Positions 7,650 through 16,773 of a stretch of DNA of 32,026 nucleotides are shown in pieces; the stretch's first letter is position 1, and each line of letters begins with the position of its first letter. The notes under the pieces were generated by a model. It was not told the DNA's origin. It ran no database searches and worked only from the letters and a program-made list of their open reading frames with translations. Source of the stretch: Bacteroidales bacterium (GTDB taxonomy: Bacteria; Bacteroidota; Bacteroidia; Bacteroidales; PUMT01); contig SLJO01000183.1 in NCBI GenBank assembly GCA_007135095.1, positions 1 to 32,026 of the forward strand. Direction: 5' to 3'. Both the position numbers and the translations under genes were made by a program.

Positions 7650-10082
7650 TCAGAACAAGCCGGGATACTTTTTGATGTCTGACCTGTGCATCATCCCGTA
7701 TACTTTGTCAAACACATCCTCAGCATTCGGGTTTGAAAAATAATCACCATCAGAGGTATATGCAGTGCGGTGTTCTTTCCCGGTAAGGGTTTGAGGTTCT
7801 GCATCGAGGAAGAAAAAGCCTCCCCGGTCTTCAAGGACCTGCTGCATCATATATGAGGTAGCACCGCCGGGTACATCCTCATCAAAAAAAAGCACTTTCC
7901 CGGTCTTCTTTAAAGATCCAAGGATGGTATCATTACGGTCAAATGGCAGGAGGGTCTGCACATCAATAAGCTCGGCCGAAATATTAAACTCAACGAGCTG
8001 CTGCACTGCATCCTGCGCTATCCTTACACATGAGCCATAGGTAACTATTGTGACATCATGCCCCTGGCTGAGAATCTCAGGTTCTCCAAGCGCCACCCTG
8101 TACTGGCCCGTATTGTCCGGCCTCTTTTCTTTCAGCCGGTAGCCATTAAGCGGCTCGATAACAATAGCCGGATCCTGGCCTTCCAGGAGGGTATTGTATA
8201 ATCCTGCTGCCTGGGTCATGTTCCTTGGAACGCAAACATATACACCACGTATTGAATTAATTATCATGCTTACCGGAGAGCCGGCGTGCCAGATCCCTTC
8301 AAGCCGGTGGCCACGGGTAACCACTATAACCGGGACACTTTGTCCTCCGCGGGTTCGGTAATGGGTGGTGGCAAGATCGTCGCTGAATGTCTGCAAGGCA
8401 TACAGCAGATAATCAAGATATTGTATTTCCGCTACCGGTCGCATGCCGCGAAGGGCCATGCCTATGGCCTGCCCAAGAATTGTGGTTTCCCTTATGCCGG
8501 TATCAGTAACCCTGAGCTCGCCGTATTTCTTCTGCAGCCCTTCATAAGACTGGTTTACACCTCCTATTTTACCAGTATCCTGGCCAAATATGAACAATCT
8601 CGAATCACGCTCCAGCGCCTGGTCCCAGAAATCCCGCAATATCTCACGCCCGGGAACAGCGGGCGAGGCATCGCTGTATTTCGGGCTGACCGGTTGGACC
8701 TCAAGGGCAGAAAACCGTGATTCATTGTACAGGAAGGTATTGTACCGAAAGGCACTGTCCTCAAGGTTACGCTCCAGCCACCCCGAAAGGTCTTTTTTCA
8801 GCTGGTCCCTGGTCTCGCATTCGGCGCACACATGGCGCAATATTTTTCTTGCGGCACTGGAATTATCTTTCCGTATGGGGAAGGCCTTATTTTTCAATGC
8901 ACCGGTAATCGAGCCGAGCTTGTCATATCCTTCCTTGCTGCAGACACAGCTGCGGTTATTTATTATCTCCAGCAAGGCATCCCGTTCGGCAATCATTGGC
9001 CGGGTGTACTCATGCCAGGCTTCCTTCCTTGCGTTTTTAACCTCATCCTGCGCCTCCTGCTCGATACTGTCAAGTTCCATGGCAGTGCCAAGACCGGAGT
9101 CAAGGATCCATTCCCTCATTTTTTTTAAGGGATCGTGATCCTCTTCCCACTGAAGCCGTTCGGCTGATTTATACCGCTCGTGGGACCCGGAGGTTGAATG
9201 CCCCAGTGGCTGGGTCATCTCTTCAATATGAAATACCACCGGCACATGCTCCTCACGCGAAAGCTCAACTCCCCGGGCAAACAATTTGCAAAGACCCGCA
9301 TAATCCCATCCTTTTCCCTTTAAAACAACGATGCCCCGGGCAGAATCGTCACGTTCGAATCCGCGGAGAACCTCAGAAATATTTCCCTTTGCAGTCTGCA
9401 ATTCCCTGGGTACCGAAATACCATAACCATCATCCCATATTGCAAGGGCAATGGGTACCTGGAGGACTGCTGCTGCATTTATAGTTTCCCAGAAATGGCC
9501 TTCAGATGTACTGGCATCGCCGATAGTGCCGAAAGCAACCTCATTACCCTTTACCGTCAGGGTGGCAAGCTCATGCAGGGAGTCCAGGTTACGGAAAAGC
9601 TTTGATGCATACGCCAGTCCCAGCAGCCTTGGCATCTGCCCTGCGGTGGGGGATATATCGGCCGATGAATTTTTTTGCTTCATCAAATCCCTCCACGTGC
9701 CGTCGACGTTGATGCTGCGGGTGGAAAAGTGATTATTGAACGAACGGCCTGCATTTCCGGGATTCAGTTCCACTTCTGTTTCTCCGTATAGCTGGGCAAA
9801 AAACTCCTTTGCCGTAAAAAGTCCGGCAGCCATCATAAAAGTCTGATCCCGGTAATATCCTGCCCGCCAGTCGCCTTTCCGGAACTGTTTGGCAAATGCG
9901 ATCTGCGCCACCTCTTTCCCGTCACCAAAGATCCCGAATTTGGCCTTGCCTGTGAGCACCTCCTTTCTGCCTGTTATGCTGAGGCTTCTGCTCAAATGGC
10001 CAATCCTGTAGTCGGTCAGCACCTCTTTTTTAAAATCCTGAAATGAAAGTTCACTGTTATCCTGAATCGATCGCTGGTCCAT
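7650..10082 (-). CDS. Fused E1 alpha/beta subunit of a 2-oxoacid dehydrogenase
   Basis: The 810-residue product joins an E1 alpha half to an E1 beta half. The alpha half is about residues 30-400, with the thiamine-diphosphate motif GDASTSEGHFWETINA near 188-203. The beta half is about 475-800, with VTDTGIRETTILGQAIGMAL and EIQYLDYLLYALQ. This cytosolic enzyme decarboxylates a 2-oxoacid (branched-chain, pyruvate or similar) and passes the acyl group to a lipoyl E2. No E2 or E3 gene is nearby, so the complex must be completed from elsewhere. The ORF track starts 23 codons upstream, but the ATG at 10082 is preferred because a TAAATTTG promoter box (10121-10128) lies inside that extension and homology begins after it. 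Confidence 0.88.
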   Translation of the reverse strand: MDQRSIQDNSELSFQDFKKEVLTDYRIGHLSRSLSITGRKEVLTGKAKFGIFGDGKEVAQIAFAKQFRKGDWRAGYYRDQTFMMAAGLFTAKEFFAQLYGETEVELNPGNAGRSFNNHFSTRSINVDGTWRDLMKQKNSSADISPTAGQMPRLLGLAYASKLFRNLDSLHELATLTVKGNEVAFGTIGDASTSEGHFWETINAAAVLQVPIALAIWDDGYGISVPRELQTAKGNISEVLRGFERDDSARGIVVLKGKGWDYAGLCKLFARGVELSREEHVPVVFHIEEMTQPLGHSTSGSHERYKSAERLQWEEDHDPLKKMREWILDSGLGTAMELDSIEQEAQDEVKNARKEAWHEYTRPMIAERDALLEIINNRSCVCSKEGYDKLGSITGALKNKAFPIRKDNSSAARKILRHVCAECETRDQLKKDLSGWLERNLEDSAFRYNTFLYNESRFSALEVQPVSPKYSDASPAVPGREILRDFWDQALERDSRLFIFGQDTGKIGGVNQSYEGLQKKYGELRVTDTGIRETTILGQAIGMALRGMRPVAEIQYLDYLLYALQTFSDDLATTHYRTRGGQSVPVIVVTRGHRLEGIWHAGSPVSMIINSIRGVYVCVPRNMTQAAGLYNTLLEGQDPAIVIEPLNGYRLKEKRPDNTGQYRVALGEPEILSQGHDVTIVTYGSCVRIAQDAVQQLVEFNISAELIDVQTLLPFDRNDTILGSLKKTGKVLFFDEDVPGGATSYMMQQVLEDRGGFFFLDAEPQTLTGKEHRTAYTSDGDYFSNPNAEDVFDKVYGMMHRSDIKKYPGLF

Positions 10083-10120
10083 ATGTATAATCTTTCTTTT
10101 ATTTGTGGTAATCCTCTGCA

Positions 10121-10128
10121 CAAATTTA
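10121..10128 (-). promoter_or_regulatory. Bacteroidota -7 box for the E1 gene
   Basis: TAAATTTG on the minus strand fits the TAnnTTTG consensus and lies 38 bp upstream of the preferred ATG at 10082. A TTTG exists further upstream, but only 13 bases away, which is too close for a normal -33 element. The box supports the shorter start. Confidence 0.45.
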
Positions 10129-10188
10129 ATAAGAATTATTCCAAAGAGCATCTATGATACTGCGCGGAATATCAACCTCCTTAAATTT

Positions 10189-10205
10189 AACACGATCTTC
10201 GTGTT
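10189..10205. promoter_or_regulatory. 17 bp palindrome between divergent genes
   Basis: AACACGA-TCT-TCGTGTT has perfect 7 bp arms. It lies about midway between the -7 boxes of the divergent E1 gene (10121-10128) and the NqrM-like gene (10246-10253). The position suits an operator. Four T residues follow on the plus strand, so a weak terminator is also possible. Confidence 0.35.
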
Positions 10206-10245
10206 TTCAGATGCTGAATTTGGGAAATTTTAACTTTATATTCGG

Positions 10246-10253
10246 TAAATTTG
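10246..10253 (+). promoter_or_regulatory. Bacteroidota promoter for the first NqrM-like gene
   Basis: TAAATTTG matches TAnnTTTG 31 bp before the ATG at 10285. A TTTG at 10219-10222 lies 23 bases upstream and could serve as the -33 element, although the spacing is slightly long. It would drive the NqrM-like gene and the permease gene behind it. Confidence 0.5.
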
Positions 10254-10284
10254 TATTGACTGATTGTTTATTACATTTTTCAAG

Positions 10285-10503
10285 ATGAATGAATTTTACC
10301 TGATCCTTGCTGTGTCCACCGTTTTAATGGGAATGGTTTTTGCCGGCCTCGCTATCAGCATTCTGGTTAAAAAAAACGGAAGGTTCCCCGTAACCTCTAT
10401 AGGACGTAACAAGGAGATGCAAAAACGCGGTATTACCTGTGTCAAACATGACGAAATGCTTTGCCGGGGCAAGCCCGGCAACAGGACGTCATGTTGCGGC
10501 TGA
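10285..10503 (+). CDS. Small membrane protein, divergent NqrM-like paralog
   Basis: The 72-residue product has one N-terminal membrane helix (residues about 3-28) and a short cysteine-bearing tail with NGRFPVTSIG, KRGITC and a terminal SCCG (Cys52, 60, 70, 71). It aligns with the protein at 12050-12280 through GRF, the spacing to RGITC and a later Cys. However, the GSC cysteine of that protein is replaced by TSIG. NqrM (DUF539) is needed to mature the Na+-NQR iron centre, and this looks like a Bacteroidota side-branch of that family. The ORF track begins at a TTG; the ATG at 10285 is preferred because the helix starts there. The AI-2E permease follows 63 bp downstream. Confidence 0.7.
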   Translation: MNEFYLILAVSTVLMGMVFAGLAISILVKKNGRFPVTSIGRNKEMQKRGITCVKHDEMLCRGKPGNRTSCCG

Positions 10504-10566
10504 CACACCCGGGTTCTCATATTATGTTAGAAAGGTTTTATTTAACGACAACAATTTTTGCATGCT

Positions 10567-11805
10567 ATGGGGAAGAAAATACTTCTGTACTCGGCACTAT
10601 TTATTGTTGCAACATACTTTCTGTTTACCGGACTGGTAGCAGCCCAATCCTTCCTGGTTCCCCTTGCAACGGCTATGGTCCTGGCATTCCTTGTAGCCCC
10701 CATTGCGGTCAAACTGGAGGAACGGGGATGGAATAAAGCCCTGGCAACCTTCACCTCTACCCTTGCATTGCTGATTGTACTTGCAGGCTTTTTGTTCATG
10801 TTATTTCAACAGATCCGAAATTTTACCGAAGACTGGGAAGAGATCCAGGTACAATTGCAGGAAAAGCTTGTACAGGCCAGTAAATTCGTGGAAGAAAGCA
10901 CCCCTTTGAATAATGTGAGCTTCGGCTTCGGACAGGGGGGGGATGATAAAAACGGAGATAATCAGCAGGAAAACCGGCGGCAAGAACAGAACCGGGAAGA
11001 CCAGGGAGATGATCAGGCTGAAGGAACAGAGCAGGGGGAAGAAGGCGATGAAGAAGACGGGGAAGAAGAGGATGAAGAGAGGATGGAAGACGCCGCACAG
11101 GCAGTCGGGGAACAGGTAATGACAACGCTGGGTGCGGTATTCGGTTTTATAAGCTACATGCTGATTACCTTTGTTTATGTTTTTCTTTTTATATACTTCA
11201 GGGACAGGTTCAAAGAATTTGTGCTGAGATTTTTCACTCACAGGCAGAGGGAAGAAGTATCCGAGATTATTTCCAGCTCATCCACGGTCAGCAGAAGATA
11301 CCTGGCAGGAAGATTACTATTGATGGTTATCCTTGCCGGACTGTATTTTGCCGGACTTGCCTTATCGGGACTGGAGAATGCCCTGTTTATTGCCTTGCTG
11401 TCAGCAGCACTGTCCATTATTCCCATTGTTGGCAATATAATAGGCTATTTTATTGCCGTGGTGGTGAGCCTCCTTACCAACGGAGAGATACCGCAATTGA
11501 TTGGAATTACTATAACCTTCGCAATAGCCCAGTTTATAGACACCTATATCCTGCAGCCAATTGTGCTTGGAGACAAGGTGGACGTTCATCCTTTTTTTAT
11601 CATCATGACGGTCATACTTGGAAATGAAGTATGGGGTGTCATGGGAATGGTACTGGCAATTCCACTGTTCGCCATTATTACTGTAGTTTGCCGGCATGTC
11701 CCTGCATTAAACCCCTTTGGCTATCTGTTCAGCAAAAAAGATATAGAAGAAACCCAGGAATCAAAAAATCAAAAGCGCGAACTGGAAAACGATAATTCCG
11801 AATAA
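10567..11805 (+). CDS. AI-2E family permease with an acidic insert
   Basis: The 412-residue inner-membrane protein has about seven to eight hydrophobic segments. The AI-2E/PerM family core is visible in LENALFIALLSAALSIIP followed by IVGNIIGYF and later LQPIVLGDKVDVHPFFIIM. Relatives include Na+(Li+)/H+ antiporters and autoinducer-2 exporters, so the transported species is uncertain. Between the second and third helices (residues about 126-176) is a hydrophilic low-complexity stretch very rich in Glu, Asp and Gln (GEEGDEEDGEEEDEE). The ORF track starts at a TTG; the ATG at 10567 is preferred. The gene lies between two NqrM-like genes, and its last codons are duplicated downstream. Confidence 0.82.
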   Translation: MGKKILLYSALFIVATYFLFTGLVAAQSFLVPLATAMVLAFLVAPIAVKLEERGWNKALATFTSTLALLIVLAGFLFMLFQQIRNFTEDWEEIQVQLQEKLVQASKFVEESTPLNNVSFGFGQGGDDKNGDNQQENRRQEQNREDQGDDQAEGTEQGEEGDEEDGEEEDEERMEDAAQAVGEQVMTTLGAVFGFISYMLITFVYVFLFIYFRDRFKEFVLRFFTHRQREEVSEIISSSSTVSRRYLAGRLLLMVILAGLYFAGLALSGLENALFIALLSAALSIIPIVGNIIGYFIAVVVSLLTNGEIPQLIGITITFAIAQFIDTYILQPIVLGDKVDVHPFFIIMTVILGNEVWGVMGMVLAIPLFAIITVVCRHVPALNPFGYLFSKKDIEETQESKNQKRELENDNSE

Positions 11806-11925
11806 TAACCCGTTTTACGGGACACACGCCTCTGTTTATAATTTAATTTATTTCTAAAAGCGCGAACTGGAAAGCAGTAATTCCGAATAATAACCCGTTT
11901 TACGGGACACATGCCTCTGTTTATA
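11771..11925 (+). repeat. Tandem duplication of the permease gene's 3' end
   Basis: Positions 11771-11840 and 11856-11925 match at 66 of 70 bases, with a period of 85 bp. Copy 1 contains the last codons and stop of the AI-2E gene. Copy 2 repeats them, reading KRELESSNSE then stop where the gene has KRELENDNSE. Each copy carries a small hairpin CCCGT-TTT-ACGGG (11809-11821 and 11894-11906) without a T run. The rest of the 11806-12049 gap is AT-rich leader for the next gene. Confidence 0.85.
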
Positions 11926-12049
11926 TATTTATATCTATATACAGGCACGATTTATGCTGTAACTTGTACCAGCATTTTGGTTTATTCATGCTTTTTTGAG
12001 ATACTCAGTATCATGGATTCATTATAATTAAATAAAACAAGCGGTTGAA

Positions 12050-12280
12050 ATGGAATTATTAAACCTCATACTCATATCAATAGCACTGGTTATCCTGGCA
12101 GTAGGAGCCATGTCGGTCAGGCTGTTATTTGCCAGGGACGGCAGATTTTCGGGCGGTTCATGCAGAAGCACACCTGAACTTGAAGAAAGGGGGATAACCT
12201 GCGGATGCGGAAGGCAGGAGTCCTGCGAAGCCAGTGAAAGTCCCGGTAAAGAGCCCGGAAAAGATCAGCCTGCCCGATAA
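12050..12280 (+). CDS. nqrM: NqrM-like Na+-NQR maturation protein
   Basis: The 76-residue product has one N-terminal membrane helix (about 4-27) followed by GRFSGGSC and GITCGCGRQESC, giving cysteines 38, 51, 53 and 59. A single helix with a GSC motif and a cysteine cluster is the layout of NqrM (DUF539), which helps install the iron centre held between NqrD and NqrE. The C-terminal tail is polar and Pro/Lys-rich. It is convergent with apbE, the last gene of the nqr operon, with a gap of about 90 bp that shows nothing recognisable. That location beside nqr supports the assignment. The related protein at 10285-10503 lacks the first cysteine. Confidence 0.72.
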   Translation: MELLNLILISIALVILAVGAMSVRLLFARDGRFSGGSCRSTPELEERGITCGCGRQESCEASESPGKEPGKDQPAR

Positions 12281-12373
12281 ATAGCGGAAACAATAAGCCC
12301 GGCGAAAAGGTTCTTACGCGCCCCGGGAACTGATCAAAGGCACGTAGTACCCAGGTTGGCCGGCGGCCGAGAG

Positions 12374-13378
12374 TCATTGCTTTTTTATAAACTCATTTAA
12401 TCCGTCTGTGTAAGCCACCGCCGACACCCCATCCAGGTCATAGATAAAATAGGCTTCCACATCAGGAATGCTTCTGGAGAGTTCCATGCTTTTTTCAAGG
12501 CCCATAACCATAAAGGCAGTTGCCCATGCATCGGCATCCATGGCCGTGGAAGTTATTACCGTGGCGCTTAACAGATTATGCTGTACGGGCCGGCCCGTTG
12601 AGGGATCTATGGTATGTGCATATTTCTGACCATCACGAACATAAAATTTCCTGTAATTACCTGATGTTGCCAGTGACCTTGATGTTAACTGTATTATTTC
12701 CTGCAGTTCCCTGTTTATTGCCATAGGATCATCCACCGGCTTGTCAATACCAATGCGCCACATCTCATTATTCCTGTTTGTGCCCCTGAGTCTTATCTCC
12801 CCCCCGATTTCAATCATATAGTCGTTTATACCCCTGGCATCAAAAAACTCCGCCACGACATCGACAGTATATCCTTTGGCAATTGCATTCATATCAAGCA
12901 TCACACCGGGATGGTCCTTAACGATCCTGCGGTCTTCAAGCCTTACCATTTCCCAGCCCACAAACTGAAGAAGGCTGTCGATAAGCGCGGGAGTCATATT
13001 CTCACTTTCGGTAAAACCAAACCCCCACGCATTAACCAGCGGGCCTACCGTAATATCAAATGCGCCATTGGTTATTTCAGATATCTCGCGTGCGCGCTCA
13101 AATACTCTTATGAAATAATCATCAGGCCTGACACCGTCCAAATTTTGGTTTATGCCTGAAATAACAGAACCAGGATTATAAATTGACATGGAATTGTCAA
13201 TATCCCGGAATATTTCCTTAAGTTCCCCGTGATAGTCAGTTGAATCAGGTGAATTGTATGCTATATGGTAGCTGGTTCCCTGGGTGAACCCCTCAAGATA
13301 CATAAAATTTCTTTGCTCCACCCTGCCGCAGGAAAAAACCATCAGCACAGGAAGCAATAAAACAATGATTTGCTTCAT
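12374..13378 (-). CDS. apbE: ApbE, FAD:protein FMN transferase (lipoprotein)
   Basis: The 334-residue product begins with a lipoprotein signal ending VFSC (Cys about 17), so it is anchored to a membrane facing the periplasm. ApbE landmarks are GTSYHIAYN (about 34-42), DMNAIAKGYTVD (about 163-174), HTIDPSTGRPVQH (about 256-268) and the metal-site segment DADAWATAFMVMG (about 279-291). The enzyme uses FAD to attach FMN through a phosphoester to threonines of NqrB and NqrC. Both target motifs are present in this operon. It is the last gene of the nqr run, 75 bp after nqrF. The track start is a TTG one codon upstream; the ATG at 13378 is chosen. Confidence 0.93.
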   Translation of the reverse strand: MKQIIVLLLPVLMVFSCGRVEQRNFMYLEGFTQGTSYHIAYNSPDSTDYHGELKEIFRDIDNSMSIYNPGSVISGINQNLDGVRPDDYFIRVFERAREISEITNGAFDITVGPLVNAWGFGFTESENMTPALIDSLLQFVGWEMVRLEDRRIVKDHPGVMLDMNAIAKGYTVDVVAEFFDARGINDYMIEIGGEIRLRGTNRNNEMWRIGIDKPVDDPMAINRELQEIIQLTSRSLATSGNYRKFYVRDGQKYAHTIDPSTGRPVQHNLLSATVITSTAMDADAWATAFMVMGLEKSMELSRSIPDVEAYFIYDLDGVSAVAYTDGLNEFIKKQ

Positions 13379-13452
13379 CAATATCTGTTTATATTAGTTT
13401 ACCGCTGTGATACAACGAACCGATCAGAAAGATTATTATTTATTTCTCTTAT

Positions 13453-14709
13453 CTACCCCCCGAAATCGTCAAGGTCAACCATCTCATCGGGCACACCAAG
13501 GTCATAAAGCATTTTCAAAACGGCATCGTTCATTATTGGCGGACCGCACAGGTAAAACTCTATCTCATCAGGGTCCTCATGCGTGCAAAGGTAATTATCA
13601 TAGACGACCTGATGGATAAAGCCGGTGTATCCGGTCCAGTTATCCTCGGGTTTTGGTTCGGAAAGTGCTATATTAAATGTAAAGTTTGGAAACTCCTTTT
13701 CAATCTTCCTGAACTCATCCTCATAGAAGACCTCGCGCAGGGAGCGTGCACCATACCAGTAGGACACCTTACGATCGGTTTTTTCGGTATGGAACATGTG
13801 GAAAATGTGGGAACGCAGGGGCGCCATACCGGCACCACCGCCAATGTATACCATTTCATTTTGGGTTTCCTTTATAAAAAACTCTCCGTAAGGACCCGAA
13901 ATGGTCACCTTGTCACCGGGCTTTTTGGAAAATACGTAGGAAGAGCAGATACCGGGATTAACATTTTTAAATGTCCCCTTTGACCTGTCCCATGGCGGGG
14001 TGGCGATCCTTATATTCAGCATTATGATATTACCCTCTGCCGGATGGTTAGCCATTGAATATGCGCGGTAGGTAGGTTCCGGATTCTTCATTTTCAGATC
14101 CCACATGCCGAACTGGTCCCATTCGGACCTGAATTCTTCCTCAACTTCAATATCTTTAAAATCAACCTCTGTTCTGGGAACGTCAATCTGGATATAACCG
14201 CCTGATTTAAATTCCATATGCTCGTCTTCGGGCAGCCTTACAACAAATTCCTTGATAAAGGTTGCCACATTCCTGTTGCTGACAACCTCGCATTCCCATT
14301 TCTTTATTCCCAGTATCTCCTCGGGAACCTTTATTTTCATATCTTCCCGCAACTTGACCTGGCAGCTTAGCCTCCAGTTTTCCTGCTGTTCCTTCCTGGT
14401 AAAAAAGTCTTTTTCGGTAGGCAGAATGGATCCCCCGCCTTCAATAACCTGGCACTTGCACTGGGCGCATGTCCCGCCTCCTCCGCAGGCGGAAGGAAGA
14501 TATATTTTGTTGTCGGAAAGTGTGTTCAGAACTGTTGAACCTGGCTTTGTGTTAATCGTCCGCTTATCATTTATCGTCAGTGTTACTTCCCCGGAAGGGG
14601 TAAGCCTGGATTTGGCATAAATAAGAATGGATACCAGGGTCAGAATTACAATGAAGATTACAAGAATACTCATCAGAATAACCAGGCCCTGGGATGCTAA
14701 TAAGATCAT
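13453..14709 (-). CDS. nqrF: Na+-NQR subunit F, NADH-oxidising flavoprotein
   Basis: The 418-residue subunit has one N-terminal membrane helix (about 8-31). A ferredoxin-type 2Fe-2S domain follows with Cys75, 81, 84 and 116 ([11 protein letters not shown]), then a ferredoxin-NADP reductase-like part with the FAD motif RAYSMANHP, the NAD-site segment [14 protein letters not shown] and the C-terminal [11 protein letters not shown] and DDFGG. It accepts hydride from NADH in the cytoplasm and starts electron flow to quinone. The length matches the usual size of about 410 residues. It lies 42 bp after nqrE. Confidence 0.96.
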   Translation of the reverse strand: MILLASQGLVILMSILVIFIVILTLVSILIYAKSRLTPSGEVTLTINDKRTINTKPGSTVLNTLSDNKIYLPSACGGGGTCAQCKCQVIEGGGSILPTEKDFFTRKEQQENWRLSCQVKLREDMKIKVPEEILGIKKWECEVVSNRNVATFIKEFVVRLPEDEHMEFKSGGYIQIDVPRTEVDFKDIEVEEEFRSEWDQFGMWDLKMKNPEPTYRAYSMANHPAEGNIIMLNIRIATPPWDRSKGTFKNVNPGICSSYVFSKKPGDKVTISGPYGEFFIKETQNEMVYIGGGAGMAPLRSHIFHMFHTEKTDRKVSYWYGARSLREVFYEDEFRKIEKEFPNFTFNIALSEPKPEDNWTGYTGFIHQVVYDNYLCTHEDPDEIEFYLCGPPIMNDAVLKMLYDLGVPDEMVDLDDFGG

Positions 14710-14751
14710 ATGGCTTTACTTTATTATTAATTGAACTTAAATATCTCCAAA

Positions 14752-15369
14752 CTATAGTGCTATCCCCATAAAACTCATAAAGGCTATTCCCATCAACCCG
14801 GTTACAATGAAGGTTATCCCGAGTCCGCGAAGGGGTCCGGGCACATTTGAGTATCTTATCTTTTCACGTATAGCCGCTATGCCCACAATGGCAAGATAGA
14901 ACCCCACGCCTGACCCAAGTCCGAAGGATGAAGCCTGGGCAATATTTGCATATTCCCTCTCCTGCATGAACAGGGATCCTCCCAGGATTGCACAGTTTAC
15001 GGCAATAAGGGGGAGAAATATACCAAGTGACGAATATAGCGCGGGCACAAATTTCTCCACTATCATTTCAACAAGCTGCACCATGGATGCTATAACGGCA
15101 ATGAACAATATAAAGCTCAGAAAGCTCAGATCTACATTGGCAAAGCCTGGTCCAAGCCATACCATGGCCCCTTCGGCAAGAAAGTAATTCTCTATGAGAT
15201 AGTTCAGGGGCACGGTAAATCCAAGAACAAAAATAACGGCAATACCAAGGCCGTTAGCCGTGGAGACTGTCCGTGACACTGCCAGATAAGAGCACATGCC
15301 AAGAAAATAGGCGAATACCATGTTGTCGATAAAAACCGACCTGACGAATATATTGGTTAACTCTTCCAT
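14752..15369 (-). CDS. nqrE: Na+-NQR subunit E
   Basis: The 205-residue integral membrane protein has six predicted helices. It keeps the two cysteines that help bind the iron centre shared with NqrD: Cys26 in [10 protein letters not shown] and Cys126 in [10 protein letters not shown]. Other family segments are [17 protein letters not shown] at the start and [19 protein letters not shown] near residues 150-170. It takes part in electron transfer across the membrane and Na+ translocation. It starts 12 bp after nqrD ends. Confidence 0.95.
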   Translation of the reverse strand: MEELTNIFVRSVFIDNMVFAYFLGMCSYLAVSRTVSTANGLGIAVIFVLGFTVPLNYLIENYFLAEGAMVWLGPGFANVDLSFLSFILFIAVIASMVQLVEMIVEKFVPALYSSLGIFLPLIAVNCAILGGSLFMQEREYANIAQASSFGLGSGVGFYLAIVGIAAIREKIRYSNVPGPLRGLGITFIVTGLMGIAFMSFMGIAL

Positions 15370-15381
15370 CGCAAATGATTT

Positions 15382-16035
15382 TTATTTTGATTCAATCAAC
15401 TTCCGGTTCCTTGATCTCTGGACCCATATAATAACTCCTACGGTTATAAGAGCCATGGGGGGGAGAATCATAAAACCATTATCCTCATAACCAATGTTAT
15501 AGACTCCAAGGGTTTCCATGACCGGGTAGCCCCAGAGGTTCCCCGATCCAAGCAGTTCCCTGAAAAAGCCCACCACAATAAGGATCCACCCGTATCCTGC
15601 CGCGTTTCCGATCCCGTCAAGAAAAGAGGGCCATGGTTTGTTGCTGAGTGCAAAGGCCTCAAGCCTGCCCATGATTATGCAGTTTGTAATAATCAATCCA
15701 ACGAATACGGACAACTGCCTGCTGACATCATAGAAAAACGCCTTCAGAACCTGGTCGACAAGAATAACCAGTGAAGCTATCACGACAAGCTGCACAATTA
15801 TCCTGATCCTGGAGGGTATGGTATTCCTGAGCAATGAGATAATCACGTTGGCCGCACCCATGACAACAACCACCGCTATAGCAAGAACAACGGCAGGTTC
15901 AAGCATTGCCGTCACTGCCAGCGCGGAGCATATACCCAGTACCTGGACTGTAATGGGGTTTTCATCATTAAGCGGTGTGCTTAAAAGTTTCATATTTTTT
16001 CCCGAAAACAAAGGTTCCTTCTCCGATTTACTCAT
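15382..16035 (-). CDS. nqrD: Na+-NQR subunit D
   Basis: The 217-residue integral membrane protein is homologous to NqrE and carries the matching cysteines, Cys36 in [10 protein letters not shown] and Cys119 in [10 protein letters not shown]. The segment [20 protein letters not shown] is typical of NqrD. The ORF track begins 22 codons upstream, inside nqrC. The ATG at 16035 ([10 protein letters not shown]) is preferred because it gives an 8 bp overlap with the nqrC stop, the normal arrangement for translational coupling, and the usual length. Confidence 0.95.
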   Translation of the reverse strand: MSKSEKEPLFSGKNMKLLSTPLNDENPITVQVLGICSALAVTAMLEPAVVLAIAVVVVMGAANVIISLLRNTIPSRIRIIVQLVVIASLVILVDQVLKAFFYDVSRQLSVFVGLIITNCIIMGRLEAFALSNKPWPSFLDGIGNAAGYGWILIVVGFFRELLGSGNLWGYPVMETLGVYNIGYEDNGFMILPPMALITVGVIIWVQRSRNRKLIESK

Positions 16036-16762
16036 AGTTCTGATTTTTTTGTTTTCTAAAATAGGCAACATAGCTTGAAAGAGAATTTTCAAGCATTGCA
16101 TCCACGCCGTTACCGGTTATGGTGCCGCCGGAAATGCCGTCTACGCGATGCTCATTCATAGGAACGGTTCCGGGTTTAATGACATCTATGGAAACAAACT
16201 CGCCGTCATCATCAAATATCCTTTTCCCCTTAAACTGTTCCTGAAACGCCCTGGTGTTTATCTCGGCACCAAGTCCGGGTGTTTCGCCTTCGTGGTCGAA
16301 AATCACCCCGAATATGGTATTATAATCCTCTTCAAATGCAACATAACCGAAAACCGGTCCCCATAATCCGCGGCCATAAACAGGTATGATGTAACTCTCG
16401 CTGCCATCATCATGCCTTGCCACGAATATCGGCAGATTACGCTGTTCAACAGGCTTCCTGTTTTCTTCGCGCACATTTACTTCAAATGCCTCGACATCAT
16501 CCAGTATTTCTCCCTGATGGTTTATAACATAACTCCCGACGATATATCTTTCATATTCCTCATTGATGTATGCCGTCCGGTCATCGGCCATGGCAAGTTC
16601 CCGGGCCTTTTCAACCGACATAAGTATGTCCAGTTTCCTGGCTATCTCTATATTCAGGTCCTGGTATGGTTTGAGAAACGTAGCCACAGCAGAAAGCACG
16701 GCTGCAACTATTATAACCATTGCAGAAGCATATAAAAAAATATAGGTATTGCTATCCTTCAT
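16028..16762 (-). CDS. nqrC: Na+-NQR subunit C, covalent FMN protein
   Basis: The 244-residue subunit has one N-terminal membrane helix (about 6-28) and a periplasmic FMN-binding domain. The flavinylation site is SGGTIT, placing the FMN on Thr214; ApbE encoded in the same operon would attach it. Supporting segments are [20 protein letters not shown] and [10 protein letters not shown]. It passes electrons between the iron centre and NqrB. It begins 11 bp after nqrB ends and overlaps nqrD by 8 bp. Confidence 0.95.
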   Translation of the reverse strand: MKDSNTYIFLYASAMVIIVAAVLSAVATFLKPYQDLNIEIARKLDILMSVEKARELAMADDRTAYINEEYERYIVGSYVINHQGEILDDVEAFEVNVREENRKPVEQRNLPIFVARHDDGSESYIIPVYGRGLWGPVFGYVAFEEDYNTIFGVIFDHEGETPGLGAEINTRAFQEQFKGKRIFDDDGEFVSIDVIKPGTVPMNEHRVDGISGGTITGNGVDAMLENSLSSYVAYFRKQKNQNYE

Positions 16763-16773
16763 TATAACGTGAT

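Noticed and set aside
8590-9138. 182-codon plus-strand open frame antisense to the E1 gene
   Set aside because: It lies wholly inside a well-supported gene on the other strand, and its composition (Ser/Arg-rich) is that of an antisense shadow.
10801-11241. 146-codon minus-strand open frame across the acidic insert
   Set aside because: The Pro/Leu/Phe-rich translation is simply the complement of GA-rich codons in the permease.
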